DNA of 64,000 nt from Synechococcus sp. NOUM97013. Lineage in GTDB: Bacteria > Cyanobacteriota > Cyanobacteriia > PCC-6307 > Cyanobiaceae. The stretch is from assembly GCF_014279815.1 (NCBI RefSeq), contig NZ_CP047941.1, positions 1,364,001-1,428,000 on the forward strand, in the 5' to 3' direction. A model generated the notes under the pieces. The model worked only from the letters and a program-made list of their open reading frames with translations, was not told where the DNA came from and ran no database searches. This document shows, piece after piece, positions 52,876-63,150 of this stretch. Both the position numbers and the translations under genes were made by a program. How positions within the stretch are numbered: the first letter of the stretch is position 1; each line of letters opens with the position of its first letter.

Positions 52876-54618
52876 ATGCTGAAACCGTCCGAAGCAGGAT
52901 TCCGCAGGCTTCTGCCCCTGCTCCGTCCCCACCTCCGTCAACTGGTGGTCGGGCTGATCTGCATGCTCGTGTACGTCAGCAGCTTCCTGCTGCTGCTCAA
53001 TCTCGCCGGTGACCTGTTCCCAGCACTCGGTTCCCGGGATCTCGGACGCGTGCTCAGCCTGATCGGACAGGGTGTGCTGATCTTTGCCGTTCAGAAACTG
53101 GCTCAGTTCGGCCAGGACTCACTGCTGGCCGGACCTGCACTGCAGGTGAGCAAAACCCTGCGCAGTGACCTGTTCAGCAAGCTCCAGACCGTGGAACTGG
53201 GGGCGTTGGAAAAACTGTCTGCAGGCGATCTCACCTACCGCCTGACCGAGGATGCGGACCGGGTGAGCGAAGTGCTCTACAAGTCGGTGCACGACACCCT
53301 GCCCAGCGTGCTGCAGCTGTTCGCGGTGCTGGGTTACATGCTCTGGCTCGACTGGAAGCTCACGGCATCGATCCTGTTGCTCGCACCCCTGATCATCTGG
53401 CTGATCAGCATGTTCGGCGCACGGGTGATGACCGCCACCGAACGCAGTCAAAAGAAGGTGAGTGAACTGGCTGGCCTTCTGGGCGAAGCCATTGAAGGAC
53501 TCCCACTGGTGCGCGCCTTTGCTGCCGAGCCATGGCTGCAAGGCCGCTTCGAAGAGGAGATCGACGAGCACAGGAAAGCGCGGCACCGCACCTACAGCCT
53601 GGTGGCCCTGCAGCACCCTGTTGTGGGCATGATCGAGGTGATAGGCCTCTTCTCCGTCCTGGGTCTCGCCGCCTGGAGAATTCAGAGCAACGACCTGAGC
53701 ATTGCCGGACTGAGCAGCTATCTCACCGGGCTAGTGGTGCTGATTGATCCGATCGCCCACGTCACCAACAACTTCAACGAGTTTCAGCAAGGCCAAGCGT
53801 CGTTGCGTCGTCTGCGCCAGATCGAACGCCAACCGCAGGAAGCAGCCGACCCGAACCCTGCTATTCCGATCGGACGCCCAGCCGGTCACCTCAACCTGCG
53901 GGACGTCAACTTTGCCTATGGCAACGGTGAACCGGTGCTGCGCGAGATCAACCTGACCATTCAGGCGGGTCAAGTGGTGGCCTTGGTCGGCCCCTCGGGT
54001 GCCGGCAAGAGCACCCTGTTCTCATTGCTGCTGCGCTTCAACACAGCGCAATCGGGTGAGATTGAACTCGATGGCGCCAACCTGTCGCAAGTGAGAGCAC
54101 GGGAACTGCGCAAGCAGGTGGCGCTTGTGCCTCAGCGCACCACCGTATTTTCAGGCAGCATCGCGGACGCGATTCTGTTTGGCCGTGAGGCCAGCCATCA
54201 GCAGCTGATCGAAGCCGCCCATCTAGCCAATGCCCATGACTTCATCATGGCGTTACCCGATGGCTACGACACCCAGCTGGAGGAACGCGGTACCAACGTA
54301 TCCGGCGGCCAGCTGCAACGGATTGCCATCGCAAGGGCTGTGCTGGGCAACCCTGCTGTTCTGCTGCTTGATGAAGCCACCAGTGCCCTGGATGCCGAAG
54401 CCGAGGCGGCCGTTCAACTTGGGCTGCGCCAGGCAATGCAAGGACGCACGGTGCTGGTGATCGCCCATCGCCTGGCGACGGTGCAGGAGGCCGACCAGAT
54501 TGTTGTTCTGGATCGGGGCCGCATCAGTGAACAGGGAACCCACGATCAGTTGATGGCGAGCAATGGTCGCTATCGCGATCTGTGTGAACGTCAGATGATT
54601 CGCGATGGACGCAGCTAG
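52876..54618 (+). CDS. ABC exporter, fused permease and ATPase (MsbA-like)
   Basis: The 580-residue half-transporter has an N-terminal domain with six membrane helices (LRQLVVGLICMLVYVSSFLLLL onward to about residue 300), then an ATPase domain with Walker A GPSGAGKSTLFSLLLRF (about 372), signature VSGGQLQRIAIARA (about 475), Walker B VLLLDEATSALD (about 494) and the switch His in LVIAHRLAT (about 529). The set resembles lipid or multidrug exporters; the substrate is unknown. It probably dimerises. Confidence 0.92.
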   Translation: MLKPSEAGFRRLLPLLRPHLRQLVVGLICMLVYVSSFLLLLNLAGDLFPALGSRDLGRVLSLIGQGVLIFAVQKLAQFGQDSLLAGPALQVSKTLRSDLFSKLQTVELGALEKLSAGDLTYRLTEDADRVSEVLYKSVHDTLPSVLQLFAVLGYMLWLDWKLTASILLLAPLIIWLISMFGARVMTATERSQKKVSELAGLLGEAIEGLPLVRAFAAEPWLQGRFEEEIDEHRKARHRTYSLVALQHPVVGMIEVIGLFSVLGLAAWRIQSNDLSIAGLSSYLTGLVVLIDPIAHVTNNFNEFQQGQASLRRLRQIERQPQEAADPNPAIPIGRPAGHLNLRDVNFAYGNGEPVLREINLTIQAGQVVALVGPSGAGKSTLFSLLLRFNTAQSGEIELDGANLSQVRARELRKQVALVPQRTTVFSGSIADAILFGREASHQQLIEAAHLANAHDFIMALPDGYDTQLEERGTNVSGGQLQRIAIARAVLGNPAVLLLDEATSALDAEAEAAVQLGLRQAMQGRTVLVIAHRLATVQEADQIVVLDRGRISEQGTHDQLMASNGRYRDLCERQMIRDGRS

Positions 54619-54653
54619 GTTGCGCTGGAATCAGGCACTTTCAGCCGCTTTCC

Positions 54654-54884
54654 ATGACTGCCACTCCCAGCGAAAACCCTGTGCTCACCTTCGAGGGCAA
54701 GCGCTACGACCTCAATGCCCTGCCTGACGAGCTGAAAGAGCTGGTGCGCGGCATGCAGGTTGCCGACGCTCAGTTGAGAATGCATGAAGACACGCTGAAG
54801 GTGTTGGCGGTTGGACGCCAGTCCCTGGCGATGCAGCTGAATGAACGGCTCAAGAACGTGACTCCCCTGCCCGATAACGGCTGA
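54654..54884 (+). CDS. Small DUF6447-like protein
   Basis: The 76-residue protein reads VLTFEGKRYDLNALPDELKE LVRGMQVADAQLRMHEDTLK (two segments), a soluble helical sequence similar to small cyanobacterial/phage DUF6447 members. That assignment is from memory of the pattern, with moderate confidence. It follows the ABC exporter by 36 bases and ends before a terminator. Confidence 0.6.
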   Translation: MTATPSENPVLTFEGKRYDLNALPDELKELVRGMQVADAQLRMHEDTLKVLAVGRQSLAMQLNERLKNVTPLPDNG

Positions 54885-54921
54885 TCTTCATTGGATCGAC
54901 AACGACACGCGTGTGTTGTCC

Positions 54922-54955
54922 AAAAAAAAGCCTCCGCAGACGCGGGGGCTTTTTC
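54922..54955. terminator. Bidirectional intrinsic terminator
   Basis: AAAAAAGCCTCCGC (54925-54938) pairs with GCGGGGGCTTTTT across an AGAC loop, with an A-run on the left and a T-run on the right. It can end the plus-strand DUF6447-like unit and, in reverse, the minus-strand symporter unit. Confidence 0.88.
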
Positions 54956-54962
54956 GTGAATC

Positions 54963-55037
54963 GCGGTTTTTCAGTCAGCAGTTTTTCAGTCTGCGGTTTC
55001 TCGATGAGCTGTTTCTCAATCAGCGGTTTCAACGGAA
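54963..55037. repeat. Five imperfect 15-bp tandem units at the symporter 3' end
   Basis: Consecutive 15-mers start at 54963, 54978, 54993, 55008 and 55023, each near GC(G/A/T)GTTT(T/C)TC followed by five variable bases. The last two units cover the end of the symporter coding sequence, and the other three lie beyond its stop. On the minus strand they encode, one frame off from the symporter, the pentapeptides PLIEK, QLIEK, PQTEK, LLTEK and PRFTK. Confidence 0.7.
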
Positions 55038-56389
55038 CGGTTGAAATAGTTGCGGCTGAGCTGGAACACCGTTCCGGACAGCAGCAACAACGCAATCAGG
55101 TTGGGAATCGCCATCAGGCCATTGAGCGTGTCGGCAACACCCCAGACCACACCACGGTCGCCCACAAGGCAACCCACCACGACCACCACAACCCACACCA
55201 TGCGGAACGGCAGGATGGCACGCACTCCGAACAGGTATTCGGTGCAGCGCTCGCCATAGAAACTCCAGCCGAGAACTGTGGTGAACGCAAAGATCAGCAG
55301 TCCCAAGGTCACCACCAGACCGGATCCGTTCATGGCCTGGTTGAAGGCGGCGATGGACAGGTCGGAACCGGAAAGGACGCCATCCATGGCACCACTCACC
55401 AGGATCACCAAAGCGGTGAGGGTGCAGATGATCATGGTGTCGATGAACGTGCCCAGCATGGCCACGGTGCCTTGACGTACAGGGTCATTGGTTCGTGCTG
55501 CCGCATGGGCGATAGGAGCACTGCCCAGACCGGCTTCATTGGAGAAGACCCCCCGTTTGAAGCCCATCAGGATCACCTGAGTCAGGGTGCCAGTGGCTGC
55601 TGCTTTCCCCGTGAAGGCATTGGCAAAGATGCTGCCGAAGGCTTCCGGCAAGGCGCTGATGTTGGTCAACAGGATGATCACGCAGGCCAACACATAGGCA
55701 ATGGCCATGATTGGCACGATCGCGGAGGCGACCTCGGAAATCCGACGCACACCACCAATGATCACGGCAAACACCAGAACGCCGAGAACAACAGCCGTGT
55801 AGACGCGGGGAATGCCCAGGGTCAGCAGAGCACTCGACACCTCAAAACACTGCACGCCATTGCCGATCCCAAACCCGGCGAGCATCCCGAAGAGCGCAAA
55901 GAGGCCAGCGAGCCACATCCAGCGGGGACCGAGGCCATTGCGGATGTAGTACATCGGACCGCCGACGTGGTTGCCCAGTTCATCCACCTCGCGGTAATGA
56001 ACAGCGAGCACCGCCTCGGCGTATTTGGTCGCGATTCCAAAGAAGGCGATCAACCACATCCAGAACACGGCACCGGGTCCACCGATGGCAATCGCCGAGG
56101 CCACCCCGGCGATATTGCCGGTGCCCACCGTTGCCGCCAAGGACGTCATCAAGGCCTGGAAAGGGGTGATATCGCCCTCACCCGCCTGATCAGGTTTGGA
56201 CAACATCATGCGAACGCCGTAGGGCAGACGCAGGATCGGCATGAATCCCAGGCCGACCATCAGCAGGATGCCGGTGAAGGAGATCAACGCAATCGTGGGC
56301 CAGCCCCAGGCGAAGGCGTTGATCGGATCATTGATCGACGAGATCAGACGATCCAGCCCCGAAGGAGCTTGCGCAAAAACAACCATCAC
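55016..56389 (-). CDS. Alanine/glycine:cation symporter (AGCS family)
   Basis: The 457-residue transporter has about ten membrane helices and the AGCS motifs: ALMTSLAATVGTGNIAGVAS, GGPGAVFWMWLIAFFGIATK, YAEAVLAVHYREVDELGNHVGG-type segment and ILMGFKRGVFSNEAGLGSAPIAH. Members carry L-alanine or glycine with Na+ or H+; Na+ is likely in a marine organism. Its 3' end lies within the 15-bp repeat. It overlaps the DUF3386 gene by four bases (ATGA). Confidence 0.93.
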   Translation of the reverse strand: MMVVFAQAPSGLDRLISSINDPINAFAWGWPTIALISFTGILLMVGLGFMPILRLPYGVRMMLSKPDQAGEGDITPFQALMTSLAATVGTGNIAGVASAIAIGGPGAVFWMWLIAFFGIATKYAEAVLAVHYREVDELGNHVGGPMYYIRNGLGPRWMWLAGLFALFGMLAGFGIGNGVQCFEVSSALLTLGIPRVYTAVVLGVLVFAVIIGGVRRISEVASAIVPIMAIAYVLACVIILLTNISALPEAFGSIFANAFTGKAAATGTLTQVILMGFKRGVFSNEAGLGSAPIAHAAARTNDPVRQGTVAMLGTFIDTMIICTLTALVILVSGAMDGVLSGSDLSIAAFNQAMNGSGLVVTLGLLIFAFTTVLGWSFYGERCTEYLFGVRAILPFRMVWVVVVVVGCLVGDRGVVWGVADTLNGLMAIPNLIALLLLSGTVFQLSRNYFNRSVETAD

Positions 56390-57054
56390 AGCGCTTCCAA
56401 ATCGGTGAACTGGAACACCTGAACGCTGTCGTTGCCATCGGCATCTTTGGTCTGAATGGCACGACGCTCGAGCACCCAGCGCCCCTGATCACCCAGGGCG
56501 ACGAAGGTGTCTTCAAAGGAACTGGCAGGTCCTTTGGCTTCACCCGTGGTGGGATCCGAGTACTGACTGGTGTAGTTGCGGCTTAAATAACCGGCACCGG
56601 TATCGGTGGTGCTGCCGGTGTGAATCGTCACCACCGTGCCGTGAATATGACGGTGGACCATGGTGACCACGTCATCCTTGATGCGATAGCGGTCGCCTTC
56701 TCCTTTGCCGCCGATCAGCACTTCAAGGCCTTCGTCGGTGGTGTCGCCGGCAGTGAAGGTGTTGTCGCCATGCACCTGTTCAAAGGGACGACGCACACGG
56801 TGAATAGCCACTTCCCATAGCTGTGAGGCAACGGCTTTTTCCACCTCGGCATCGTCAATGCCTTCCACACTGGCTTTCAGATCAGCCCCCACCTGGAATC
56901 GGCCTTCCACGGTGCGCTCTCCCTGCTGCCAGATGCAACGCCCCTGGTAGCCACCAAACCCGGGGTCCCAGGTGTAGCGGTTTTCATAGGCAGCACGGAA
57001 TGCATCGCGGCAGTCGCTGCCGGCGGCAATGGTTGGAAGGCTGGAGACGGTCAC
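56386..57054 (-). CDS. DUF3386 family protein
   Basis: The 222-residue beta-rich protein has the DUF3386 core: CRDAFRAAYENRYTWDPGFG, GYQGRCIWQQGERTVEGRFQ, VHGDNTFTAGDTTDEGLEVL and YLSRNYTSQYSDPTTGEAKG. It is soluble and without a signal peptide, as is usual for the cyanobacteria/plastid family. It overlaps the symporter start and is 27 bases from carB. Function unknown. Confidence 0.87.
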   Translation of the reverse strand: MTVSSLPTIAAGSDCRDAFRAAYENRYTWDPGFGGYQGRCIWQQGERTVEGRFQVGADLKASVEGIDDAEVEKAVASQLWEVAIHRVRRPFEQVHGDNTFTAGDTTDEGLEVLIGGKGEGDRYRIKDDVVTMVHRHIHGTVVTIHTGSTTDTGAGYLSRNYTSQYSDPTTGEAKGPASSFEDTFVALGDQGRWVLERRAIQTKDADGNDSVQVFQFTDLEAL

Positions 57055-57080
57055 GGGAAGTCACGCAAGCTCCCGCGACC

Positions 57081-60000
57081 TTACCGGGCCTGCACCTGAC
57101 CATGAACATCCTGCAAAGCATGGATTCCAAATGCCTGGGACTGAAGCGCCTCGATTGCCTGCACGGCAGAGCGTGCTCCCGCCAGCGTGGTGAGGGTGGG
57201 CACGGAGTAATCCAGCGCAGCGCGTCGAAGATAACGATCGTCATGGGCGGCCTGACGGCCGATGGGCGTGTTAATCACCAACTGCACATCGCCGGAACGG
57301 ATCTGATCCTCGATGTTCGGACGTCCTTCATGCACCTTCAATACCGGCTCGACGGCGAGACCGGCCTCTTTCAATGTGGAAGCGGTTCCTGACGTGGCCG
57401 TCAGCGAGAAACCCAGATCAAGCAGTTGCTTCGCCACGGGAACCAGAGCGGGCTTGTCACGGTTGTGGGTGGACAGGAAGACCGTTCCCTGAGTGGGGAG
57501 TGCATCACCAGCGGCCTGCTCGGCCTTGGCGTAAGCCATGCCGAACTGAGGCGCCCATCCCATCACCTCACCGGTGGAACGCATTTCAGGACCGAGCAAC
57601 GAATCGGCACCCGGGAAACGGCGGAAGGGAAGCACGGCCTCCTTCACGGCCTGCAGTGGAGGCCGTGGCTCATCCGTGATGCCCACATCAGCCAACGTTT
57701 CACCAGCCATCAGACGGGTCGCGACCCGCGCCAACGGCACACCCGTGGCTTTGGCCACGAAGGGAACCGTGCGTGACGCACGGGGATTCGCTTCGATGAT
57801 GAACACCCGTTCTTCTCCAGTTTCGGTGCGCTGAACCGCGAACTGAAGATTGATCAGGCCCTGAACCTGCAGTCGCAGAGCCAGGTCTCGAGCCCAGGAG
57901 CGAATGGTGGCGAGAGCCTCATCACCCAGCGAGATGGACGGCAGACAGCAAGCGGAGTCTCCGGAATGGATTCCCGCTGGTTCGATGTGCTCCATCAAGC
58001 CGCCGATCACCACCACTCCATCGCGATCGCAGAGTGCATCCACATCCACCTCGATGGCGTTCTGCAGGTACTGGTCAATCAGCACAGGGTGATCGGGTTC
58101 CACTTGCACGGCTTCACGCATGTAGCGATGGAGTTCCGATTCGTCGTACACCACTTCCATGGCACGACCGCCGAGCACATAGGACGGCCGCACGACAACG
58201 GGATAGCCGACGGATTCGGCCACAGCGAGGGCTTCCTCTTCGCTGCGGGCCAGGCCGTTGCGGGGCTGACGAATCTCCAGTTCGCGCAGGATCGCTTCGA
58301 ACTGTTCCCGATCTTCCGCACGATCGATCGATTCCGGTGATGTTCCCCAGATGCGCGTTCCTGTGGCCTGCCCCTCCGCAGATTGCAGCCAACGCAGCAG
58401 CGGCATGGCCAGCTTGAGCGGCGTCTGGCCACCGAACTGAACGATCACACCATCGGGACGTTCAGCCTCAATCACATTCAGCACATCCTCAAACGTGAGG
58501 GGCTCGAAATACAGCCGGTCGCTGCTGTCGTAATCCGTGGACACGGTCTCCGGATTGCTGTTGACCATCACGGTGGCGAAACCGAGGTCTTGTGCCGAGA
58601 AGGAGGCATGACAGCAGCAATAGTCGAATTCAATGCCCTGTCCGATTCGATTCGGACCACCGCCGAGAATCATCAACTTGCGCCTTGATTCCTGCGACAC
58701 CTCGGTGGCCGTCGGCAGAGACACCAAGGCACCGGATGCATCAAGGCGTGCCACCGGACGCTCGTAGGTGGAGTAGTGGTAAGGCGTCGTCGATGCGAAT
58801 TCAGCCGCACAGGTGTCGACGGTTTTGAAGACGGGCCGGACGTCCAGCGATTGGCGTGCCGCGCGTACCGCAAGTTCATCAGCCTTTGTGAACCAGGCGA
58901 TCTGACGATCGGAGTAGCCCAGCTGTTTGAGACGCAGGAAGTCATCGCCACTGAGGTCCGACAGTGCACGCCCCTTGAGCAGCTCAGCCTCTGCCTCAAT
59001 CAGCAGCCGCAGCTTCGCCAAGAACCAGGGATCAATCCGGCTGAGCGCGTGGATCTGCTCATCCGTGCGTCCAGCGACCATCGCCGCACGCACGGTGATG
59101 ATGCGATCCGGCGAAGGCGTCCGCAACGAACGCTCCAGTTCGGCATCCGAGAAGACAGGCTCATCACGGTCACCACCCCATCCGTACAGGCCCGTTTCCA
59201 GGGAACGAAGCGCTTTCTGAAACGACTCCTCAAAACATCGGCCGATGGCCATCGCTTCACCGACCGACTTCATCGCCGTTGTGAGCACCGCAGGAGATCC
59301 GCGGAATTTCTCAAAAGCGAAACGGGGAATCTTGGTGACGACGTAGTCGATCGTGGGCTCGAAACATGCCGGAGTTTTGCCGGTGATGTCGTTAAGGATT
59401 TCGTCGAGGGTGTACCCCACCGCCAGACGGGCGGCGATTTTGGCAATGGGGAAACCGGTCGCCTTGCTGGCCAGGGCCGACGAGCGACTCACTCGGGGGT
59501 TCATCTCAATGACCACCACCTCACCATCAGCAGGGTTGATGGCGAACTGAATGTTGCTGCCGCCGGTGGCCACACCGATCTCGCGAATGATGGCGATCGA
59601 CTGATCTCTCAGGCGCTGGTACTCACGGTCGGTGAGGGTCTGGGCCGGCGCCACCGTGATCGAATCGCCGGTGTGAACCCCCATGGGATCCAGGTTTTCA
59701 ATGCTGCAGACAATCACCACGTTGTCTGCCAGATCACGCATCACCTCCAGCTCGAATTCCTTCCACCCCAGCAGGGACTTTTCAATCAGGATCTGGGAGA
59801 CAGGGCTGGCATCGAGACCGCTTTTGCAGATGGCGGCGTACTCCTCAGGGTTGTAAGCGATGCCACCGCCGCTACCACCCAGCGTGAACGCCGGTCGAAT
59901 GATGCGCGGAAAGGCACCGATCGCAGCGCCCACCGCTTCGGCTTCCTCCATAGACGAAGCGATTCCTGAGGGACAGACCCTCACACCAATACGCTCCATG

Positions 60001-60404
60001 GCCTGCTTGAACAGCAGGCGATCCTCGGCTTTGCGGATGGCCTGAAGATCCGCTCCGATCAGCTCGACTCCGAAACGCTCAAGGGTGCCGTTCTCGGCCA
60101 GAGCGACCGCCAGATTCAGTGCCGTCTGACCACCCATCGTCGGCAGGAGAGCATCGGGGCGCTCCGTCTCGATCACCCGAGCCACCACTTCGGGAGTGAG
60201 AGGCTCCACATAGGTGCGATCCGCCATGTCCGGGTCGGTAATGATCGACGCCGGATTGGAATTCACCAGGACCACTTCGTAGCCCTCGGCGCGCAGCGCT
60301 TTGCAAGCCTGCGTCCCCGAGTAATCGAACTCGCAGGCCTGTCCGATCACGATCGGCCCCGAACCCAGCAGAAGGATGCGACGAAGATCGTTCCGCCGGG
60401 GCAT
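57081..60404 (-). CDS. carB: Carbamoyl-phosphate synthase, large subunit
   Basis: CarB makes carbamoyl phosphate from ammonia, bicarbonate and two ATP for arginine and pyrimidines. The start ATG 60404 ([20 protein letters not shown]) gives 1107 residues, the family length; TTG 60422 would add six. It has two ATP-grasp halves: [40 protein letters not shown], then [40 protein letters not shown], and a C-terminal MGS-like allosteric domain ([20 protein letters not shown]). It is divergent from DUF3318; carA is not present. Confidence 0.97.
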   Translation of the reverse strand: MPRRNDLRRILLLGSGPIVIGQACEFDYSGTQACKALRAEGYEVVLVNSNPASIITDPDMADRTYVEPLTPEVVARVIETERPDALLPTMGGQTALNLAVALAENGTLERFGVELIGADLQAIRKAEDRLLFKQAMERIGVRVCPSGIASSMEEAEAVGAAIGAFPRIIRPAFTLGGSGGGIAYNPEEYAAICKSGLDASPVSQILIEKSLLGWKEFELEVMRDLADNVVIVCSIENLDPMGVHTGDSITVAPAQTLTDREYQRLRDQSIAIIREIGVATGGSNIQFAINPADGEVVVIEMNPRVSRSSALASKATGFPIAKIAARLAVGYTLDEILNDITGKTPACFEPTIDYVVTKIPRFAFEKFRGSPAVLTTAMKSVGEAMAIGRCFEESFQKALRSLETGLYGWGGDRDEPVFSDAELERSLRTPSPDRIITVRAAMVAGRTDEQIHALSRIDPWFLAKLRLLIEAEAELLKGRALSDLSGDDFLRLKQLGYSDRQIAWFTKADELAVRAARQSLDVRPVFKTVDTCAAEFASTTPYHYSTYERPVARLDASGALVSLPTATEVSQESRRKLMILGGGPNRIGQGIEFDYCCCHASFSAQDLGFATVMVNSNPETVSTDYDSSDRLYFEPLTFEDVLNVIEAERPDGVIVQFGGQTPLKLAMPLLRWLQSAEGQATGTRIWGTSPESIDRAEDREQFEAILRELEIRQPRNGLARSEEEALAVAESVGYPVVVRPSYVLGGRAMEVVYDESELHRYMREAVQVEPDHPVLIDQYLQNAIEVDVDALCDRDGVVVIGGLMEHIEPAGIHSGDSACCLPSISLGDEALATIRSWARDLALRLQVQGLINLQFAVQRTETGEERVFIIEANPRASRTVPFVAKATGVPLARVATRLMAGETLADVGITDEPRPPLQAVKEAVLPFRRFPGADSLLGPEMRSTGEVMGWAPQFGMAYAKAEQAAGDALPTQGTVFLSTHNRDKPALVPVAKQLLDLGFSLTATSGTASTLKEAGLAVEPVLKVHEGRPNIEDQIRSGDVQLVINTPIGRQAAHDDRYLRRAALDYSVPTLTTLAGARSAVQAIEALQSQAFGIHALQDVHGQVQAR

Positions 60405-60515
60405 GAGCTTCTTTGCGGCCAAACATTTTCAGTCTCCCACGCAGCCTCCGCAACAGAAAGAACCGCTTGCACAGCGCGTGCCGGTCAGTCGCTAGCGTTG
60501 AGGGTCAGGAGCTTG

Positions 60516-61160
60516 ATGACAACCATGAGCGAACTCCAGCGCCTGAAAGGGTTGCTGCCACCCGAAATGCAGAGCTGGGTGTTCGTCGAGGCGGCCGCAG
60601 CTGTGGATCCTTCGCTGATCACACTGGAGGAGATCGGGCGGGATGAGGTGGAGATCCAGGTGGATCTCGACTCTTGGGACAGCCTTGCACTGGACCATCG
60701 CAACCTTCTCTTCTGGCACGAGGTGGGTCGGATTCAGAACGACACCATTCCTCGGGATGGCTGGGAGATGGCCGCTCTGGCGATCGGCCTCGGCGGAGCA
60801 ATCGGTGAACTCTGGGTTCAAGACGGCCTGTTGCTGATGATGGCTTTGGGGCTCTCAGGCTTCGCTGGCTACCGCCTTTACTTAAAAAACAATTCGGAGA
60901 AGCGTCTGCGTGATGCCATCGCAGCCGACGAACGCGCCATCGACCTGGCTTGCCGGTTCGGATACAGCGTCCCCAATGCCTACAAGAGCCTCGGAGGCGC
61001 TCTGAAAGACCTAGTTGAGAAAACGCGCAAGAAGAAAAAGCGTGGTTTCTACGAGGATCGTCTCGAGGCGTTGCGCAAGAGTGCTGGGAAGGCCCGGGCT
61101 GAAATGGCTCAGCAGCAGGGTTCCCGACAGTCCGTCACCAGCGAAAACGTTTATGGATAG
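60516..61160 (+). CDS. DUF3318 family membrane protein
   Basis: ATG 60516 (or 60525, MSELQRLKGLLPPEMQ) gives about 214 residues. There is a soluble N-terminal part (VEIQVDLDSWDSLALDHRNL LFWHEVGRIQNDTIPRDGWE in two segments), a hydrophobic region (LLLMMALGLSGFAGYRLYL) and a basic C-terminal helix (KTRKKKKRGFYEDRLEALRK). This matches the cyanobacterial DUF3318 family of unknown function. It overlaps rsfS by eight bases. Confidence 0.85.
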   Translation: MTTMSELQRLKGLLPPEMQSWVFVEAAAAVDPSLITLEEIGRDEVEIQVDLDSWDSLALDHRNLLFWHEVGRIQNDTIPRDGWEMAALAIGLGGAIGELWVQDGLLLMMALGLSGFAGYRLYLKNNSEKRLRDAIAADERAIDLACRFGYSVPNAYKSLGGALKDLVEKTRKKKKRGFYEDRLEALRKSAGKARAEMAQQQGSRQSVTSENVYG

Positions 61161-61518
61161 TGAGCAGCTTGCGGAGCTCGCAGCCGATGCCTGCGATGAC
61201 CGCAAGGCCGTCGACATTCAGCTCATCCGCGTTGATGAAGTGTCAAGCCTGGCCGACTGGATGGTGATTGCCGGCGGGCAGAGTGATGTGCAGGTGAAGG
61301 CCATTGCCCGATCTGTCGAAGACCGCATCGAGCAGGCATTGCATCGCCTCCCCCTGCGCAAAGAGGGCCTCAACGAAGGTCGTTGGGCGTTGCTCGACTA
61401 CGGCGAACTGATCGTTCACGTGCTGATGCCCGAGGAACGTCGGTTCTATGACCTTGAAGCGTTCTGGAGTCACGGCGAACGGCGTCCCTACCTAGCCTCG
61501 AGCACAACTGACGCTTGA
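61153..61518 (+). CDS. rsfS: Ribosome silencing factor RsfS
   Basis: RsfS (Iojap-like) binds ribosomal protein L14 and blocks 50S joining when nutrients are scarce. ATG 61153 (MDSEQLAELAADACDDRKAV) gives 121 residues with IQLIRVDEVSSLADWMVIAG, VKAIARSVEDRIEQAL, GRWALLDYGELIVHVLMPEE and RRFYDLEAFW. An in-frame opening to 61015 is not protein-like. The stop overlaps the next gene's TTG as TTGA. Confidence 0.94.
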   Translation: MDSEQLAELAADACDDRKAVDIQLIRVDEVSSLADWMVIAGGQSDVQVKAIARSVEDRIEQALHRLPLRKEGLNEGRWALLDYGELIVHVLMPEERRFYDLEAFWSHGERRPYLASSTTDA

Positions 61519-62027
61519 GCGTGAACCCCGGCATGGAAGCGAGCATCGCCTGCCCGGTTCCTCCTGATCAGCGTCCTCAGGAGGAATACGCCCAACTCTG
61601 CAGTTCCTGGTTTTTCGCGTGGCCCTGCACGGCTCAGGTGTCCCTCGACCGCGCTCTGCTGATCAGTTGGCTTCTGATTTCACCCATCACCGTTCTGGTG
61701 GCCAGTGGCAGCTGGACCTTGCGCCATGACCCGGTTCGCCTGCTGATTGCCGGCGGCGTTGCCGCCCTTGTGTTGCCCATGTTGCTGCTGACACGCCAGT
61801 GGCTGGGTTGGACTTATGTGCACAAGCGCCTGCTCTCCGAGAAGGTGGAATACGAAGAATCGGGGTGGTACGACGGTCAGGTCTGGGAAAAACCCCTGGC
61901 GTGGCGTGAGCGAGACCTCTTGCTTGCTCAGCATGAGGTTCGTCCGATTCTTGGCCGACTCGGACGTGCCATGGCACTGGTGACGGGGCTGATGCTGGGC
62001 GGGGCGAGCATCTGTCAGGCTCTCTGA
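61515..62027 (+). CDS. CGLD27 (DUF1230) family membrane protein
   Basis: The 170-residue protein has the CGLD27 pattern CPVPPDQRPQEEYAQLCSSW FFAWPCTAQVSLDRALLISW (two segments), then membrane segments (LLISPITVLVASGSWTL, LLIAGGVAALVLPMLLLTRQW, MALVTGLMLGGASICQAL) and YEESGWYDGQVWEKPLAWRE. It is conserved in cyanobacteria and chloroplasts, and in algae it is linked to photoprotection or iron stress. TTG 61515 is the overlapping start; GTG 61521 or ATG 61533 are also possible. Confidence 0.87.
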   Translation: MSVNPGMEASIACPVPPDQRPQEEYAQLCSSWFFAWPCTAQVSLDRALLISWLLISPITVLVASGSWTLRHDPVRLLIAGGVAALVLPMLLLTRQWLGWTYVHKRLLSEKVEYEESGWYDGQVWEKPLAWRERDLLLAQHEVRPILGRLGRAMALVTGLMLGGASICQAL

Positions 62028-62046
62028 ATCTGAACAGCAGGCGGGC

Positions 62047-63018
62047 ATGTCGATCCCATCCGGATACCGCGGTACGGGCCGGGCGGTGAGTTCACCACCT
62101 CTCGAGGTGCATCTCAGACGTGGTTCGTCGATCGAATCAACCCATCGCGTGCACGCCGTGGTATGCGACAGCCGCGGCCGCGTGCTGATGCGAGCCGGAC
62201 AGCCCGACTTTGAGACCTTCATTCGCTCCGCACTGAAACCCTTTCAGGCACTGCCGCTGATCAGCAGTGGAGCCTCGGAAGCCTTCAATTGCGGAGAGCG
62301 CGGCATCGCTATCAGCTGCGCCTCCCATGCGGGTACCCCCAGCCACGCACGCGAAGCCTTTCGAATGCTCTGGAATGCGGAGCTTGAAACCGAAATGCTG
62401 CAGTGTCCGGTGCCAGCCGGTCGCACTAGTCCGCTGGAACACAACTGCTCTGGGAAGCATGCCGGCTTTCTGGTGACCGCCCGCAAGATGGGCTGGCCTC
62501 TCGACAGTTACCTGCAGGGGGATCACCCCGTGCAGCAGGAAGTGACTCGCCGTGTGGCAGAACTTCTGGGGCTTCCTCAGGAGGAACTGGTCGCAGAGCG
62601 GGATGACTGCGGCGCTCCAACCCTGCGCCTTGAGCTGGCGCAGATGGCACTGCTCTTTGCACACTTGGGATCCTCAACCCATGCCGAGCTCGAACAGATC
62701 AGTCGAGCGATGCTGACCCACCCCGAACTGGTGGCAGGTGAGGGTCGCTTCGACACGGAGTTGATGCGTCGTTCGCATCGACAAGTGATCAGCAAGGGAG
62801 GCGCAGAAGGCATCCAGTGTCTGAGCCGCACAGGTGAAGGCCTGGGGGTCGCCATCAAAGTGGAAGACGGTGCGCGTCGCGCCAAGCAAGCCGTGGCCTT
62901 GCACCTGCTTCGCCAGCTCGACTGGATGACCCCCGGCGGCTTGGAAGAGCTGGAAGAAGACTTGCTGGTTCTCAATCCGGGCGTTCATCTCTCCGTGGAG
63001 GGCGAGCTGCGCTCCTGA
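62047..63018 (+). CDS. Asparaginase (asparaginase II-type)
   Basis: The 323-residue protein resembles the Rhizobium-type asparaginase II family: IRSALKPFQALPLISSGASE, ISCASHAGTPSHAREAF, HNCSGKHAGFLVTARKMGW, ERDDCGAPTLRLELAQMALLF and SKGGAEGIQCLSRTGEGLGV. The two Cys (HNCSGKH and DDCGAP) are typical of this family. It hydrolyses asparagine to aspartate and ammonia. It is 19 bases after CGLD27 on the same strand and precedes the tRNA. Confidence 0.85.
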   Translation: MSIPSGYRGTGRAVSSPPLEVHLRRGSSIESTHRVHAVVCDSRGRVLMRAGQPDFETFIRSALKPFQALPLISSGASEAFNCGERGIAISCASHAGTPSHAREAFRMLWNAELETEMLQCPVPAGRTSPLEHNCSGKHAGFLVTARKMGWPLDSYLQGDHPVQQEVTRRVAELLGLPQEELVAERDDCGAPTLRLELAQMALLFAHLGSSTHAELEQISRAMLTHPELVAGEGRFDTELMRRSHRQVISKGGAEGIQCLSRTGEGLGVAIKVEDGARRAKQAVALHLLRQLDWMTPGGLEELEEDLLVLNPGVHLSVEGELRS

Positions 63019-63069
63019 GGCAGAGCCGGTGGTCGAGTCGCCCACGGAGTTGTATGATTTAAGGGTCGA

Positions 63070-63146
<77 letters not shown>

Positions 63147-63150
63147 AATC

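Noticed and set aside
54911-56422. 503-codon plus-strand frame opposite the symporter
   Set aside because: It is the antisense shadow of the AGCS gene, rich in Gly, His, Gln and Asp, with no recognisable domain.
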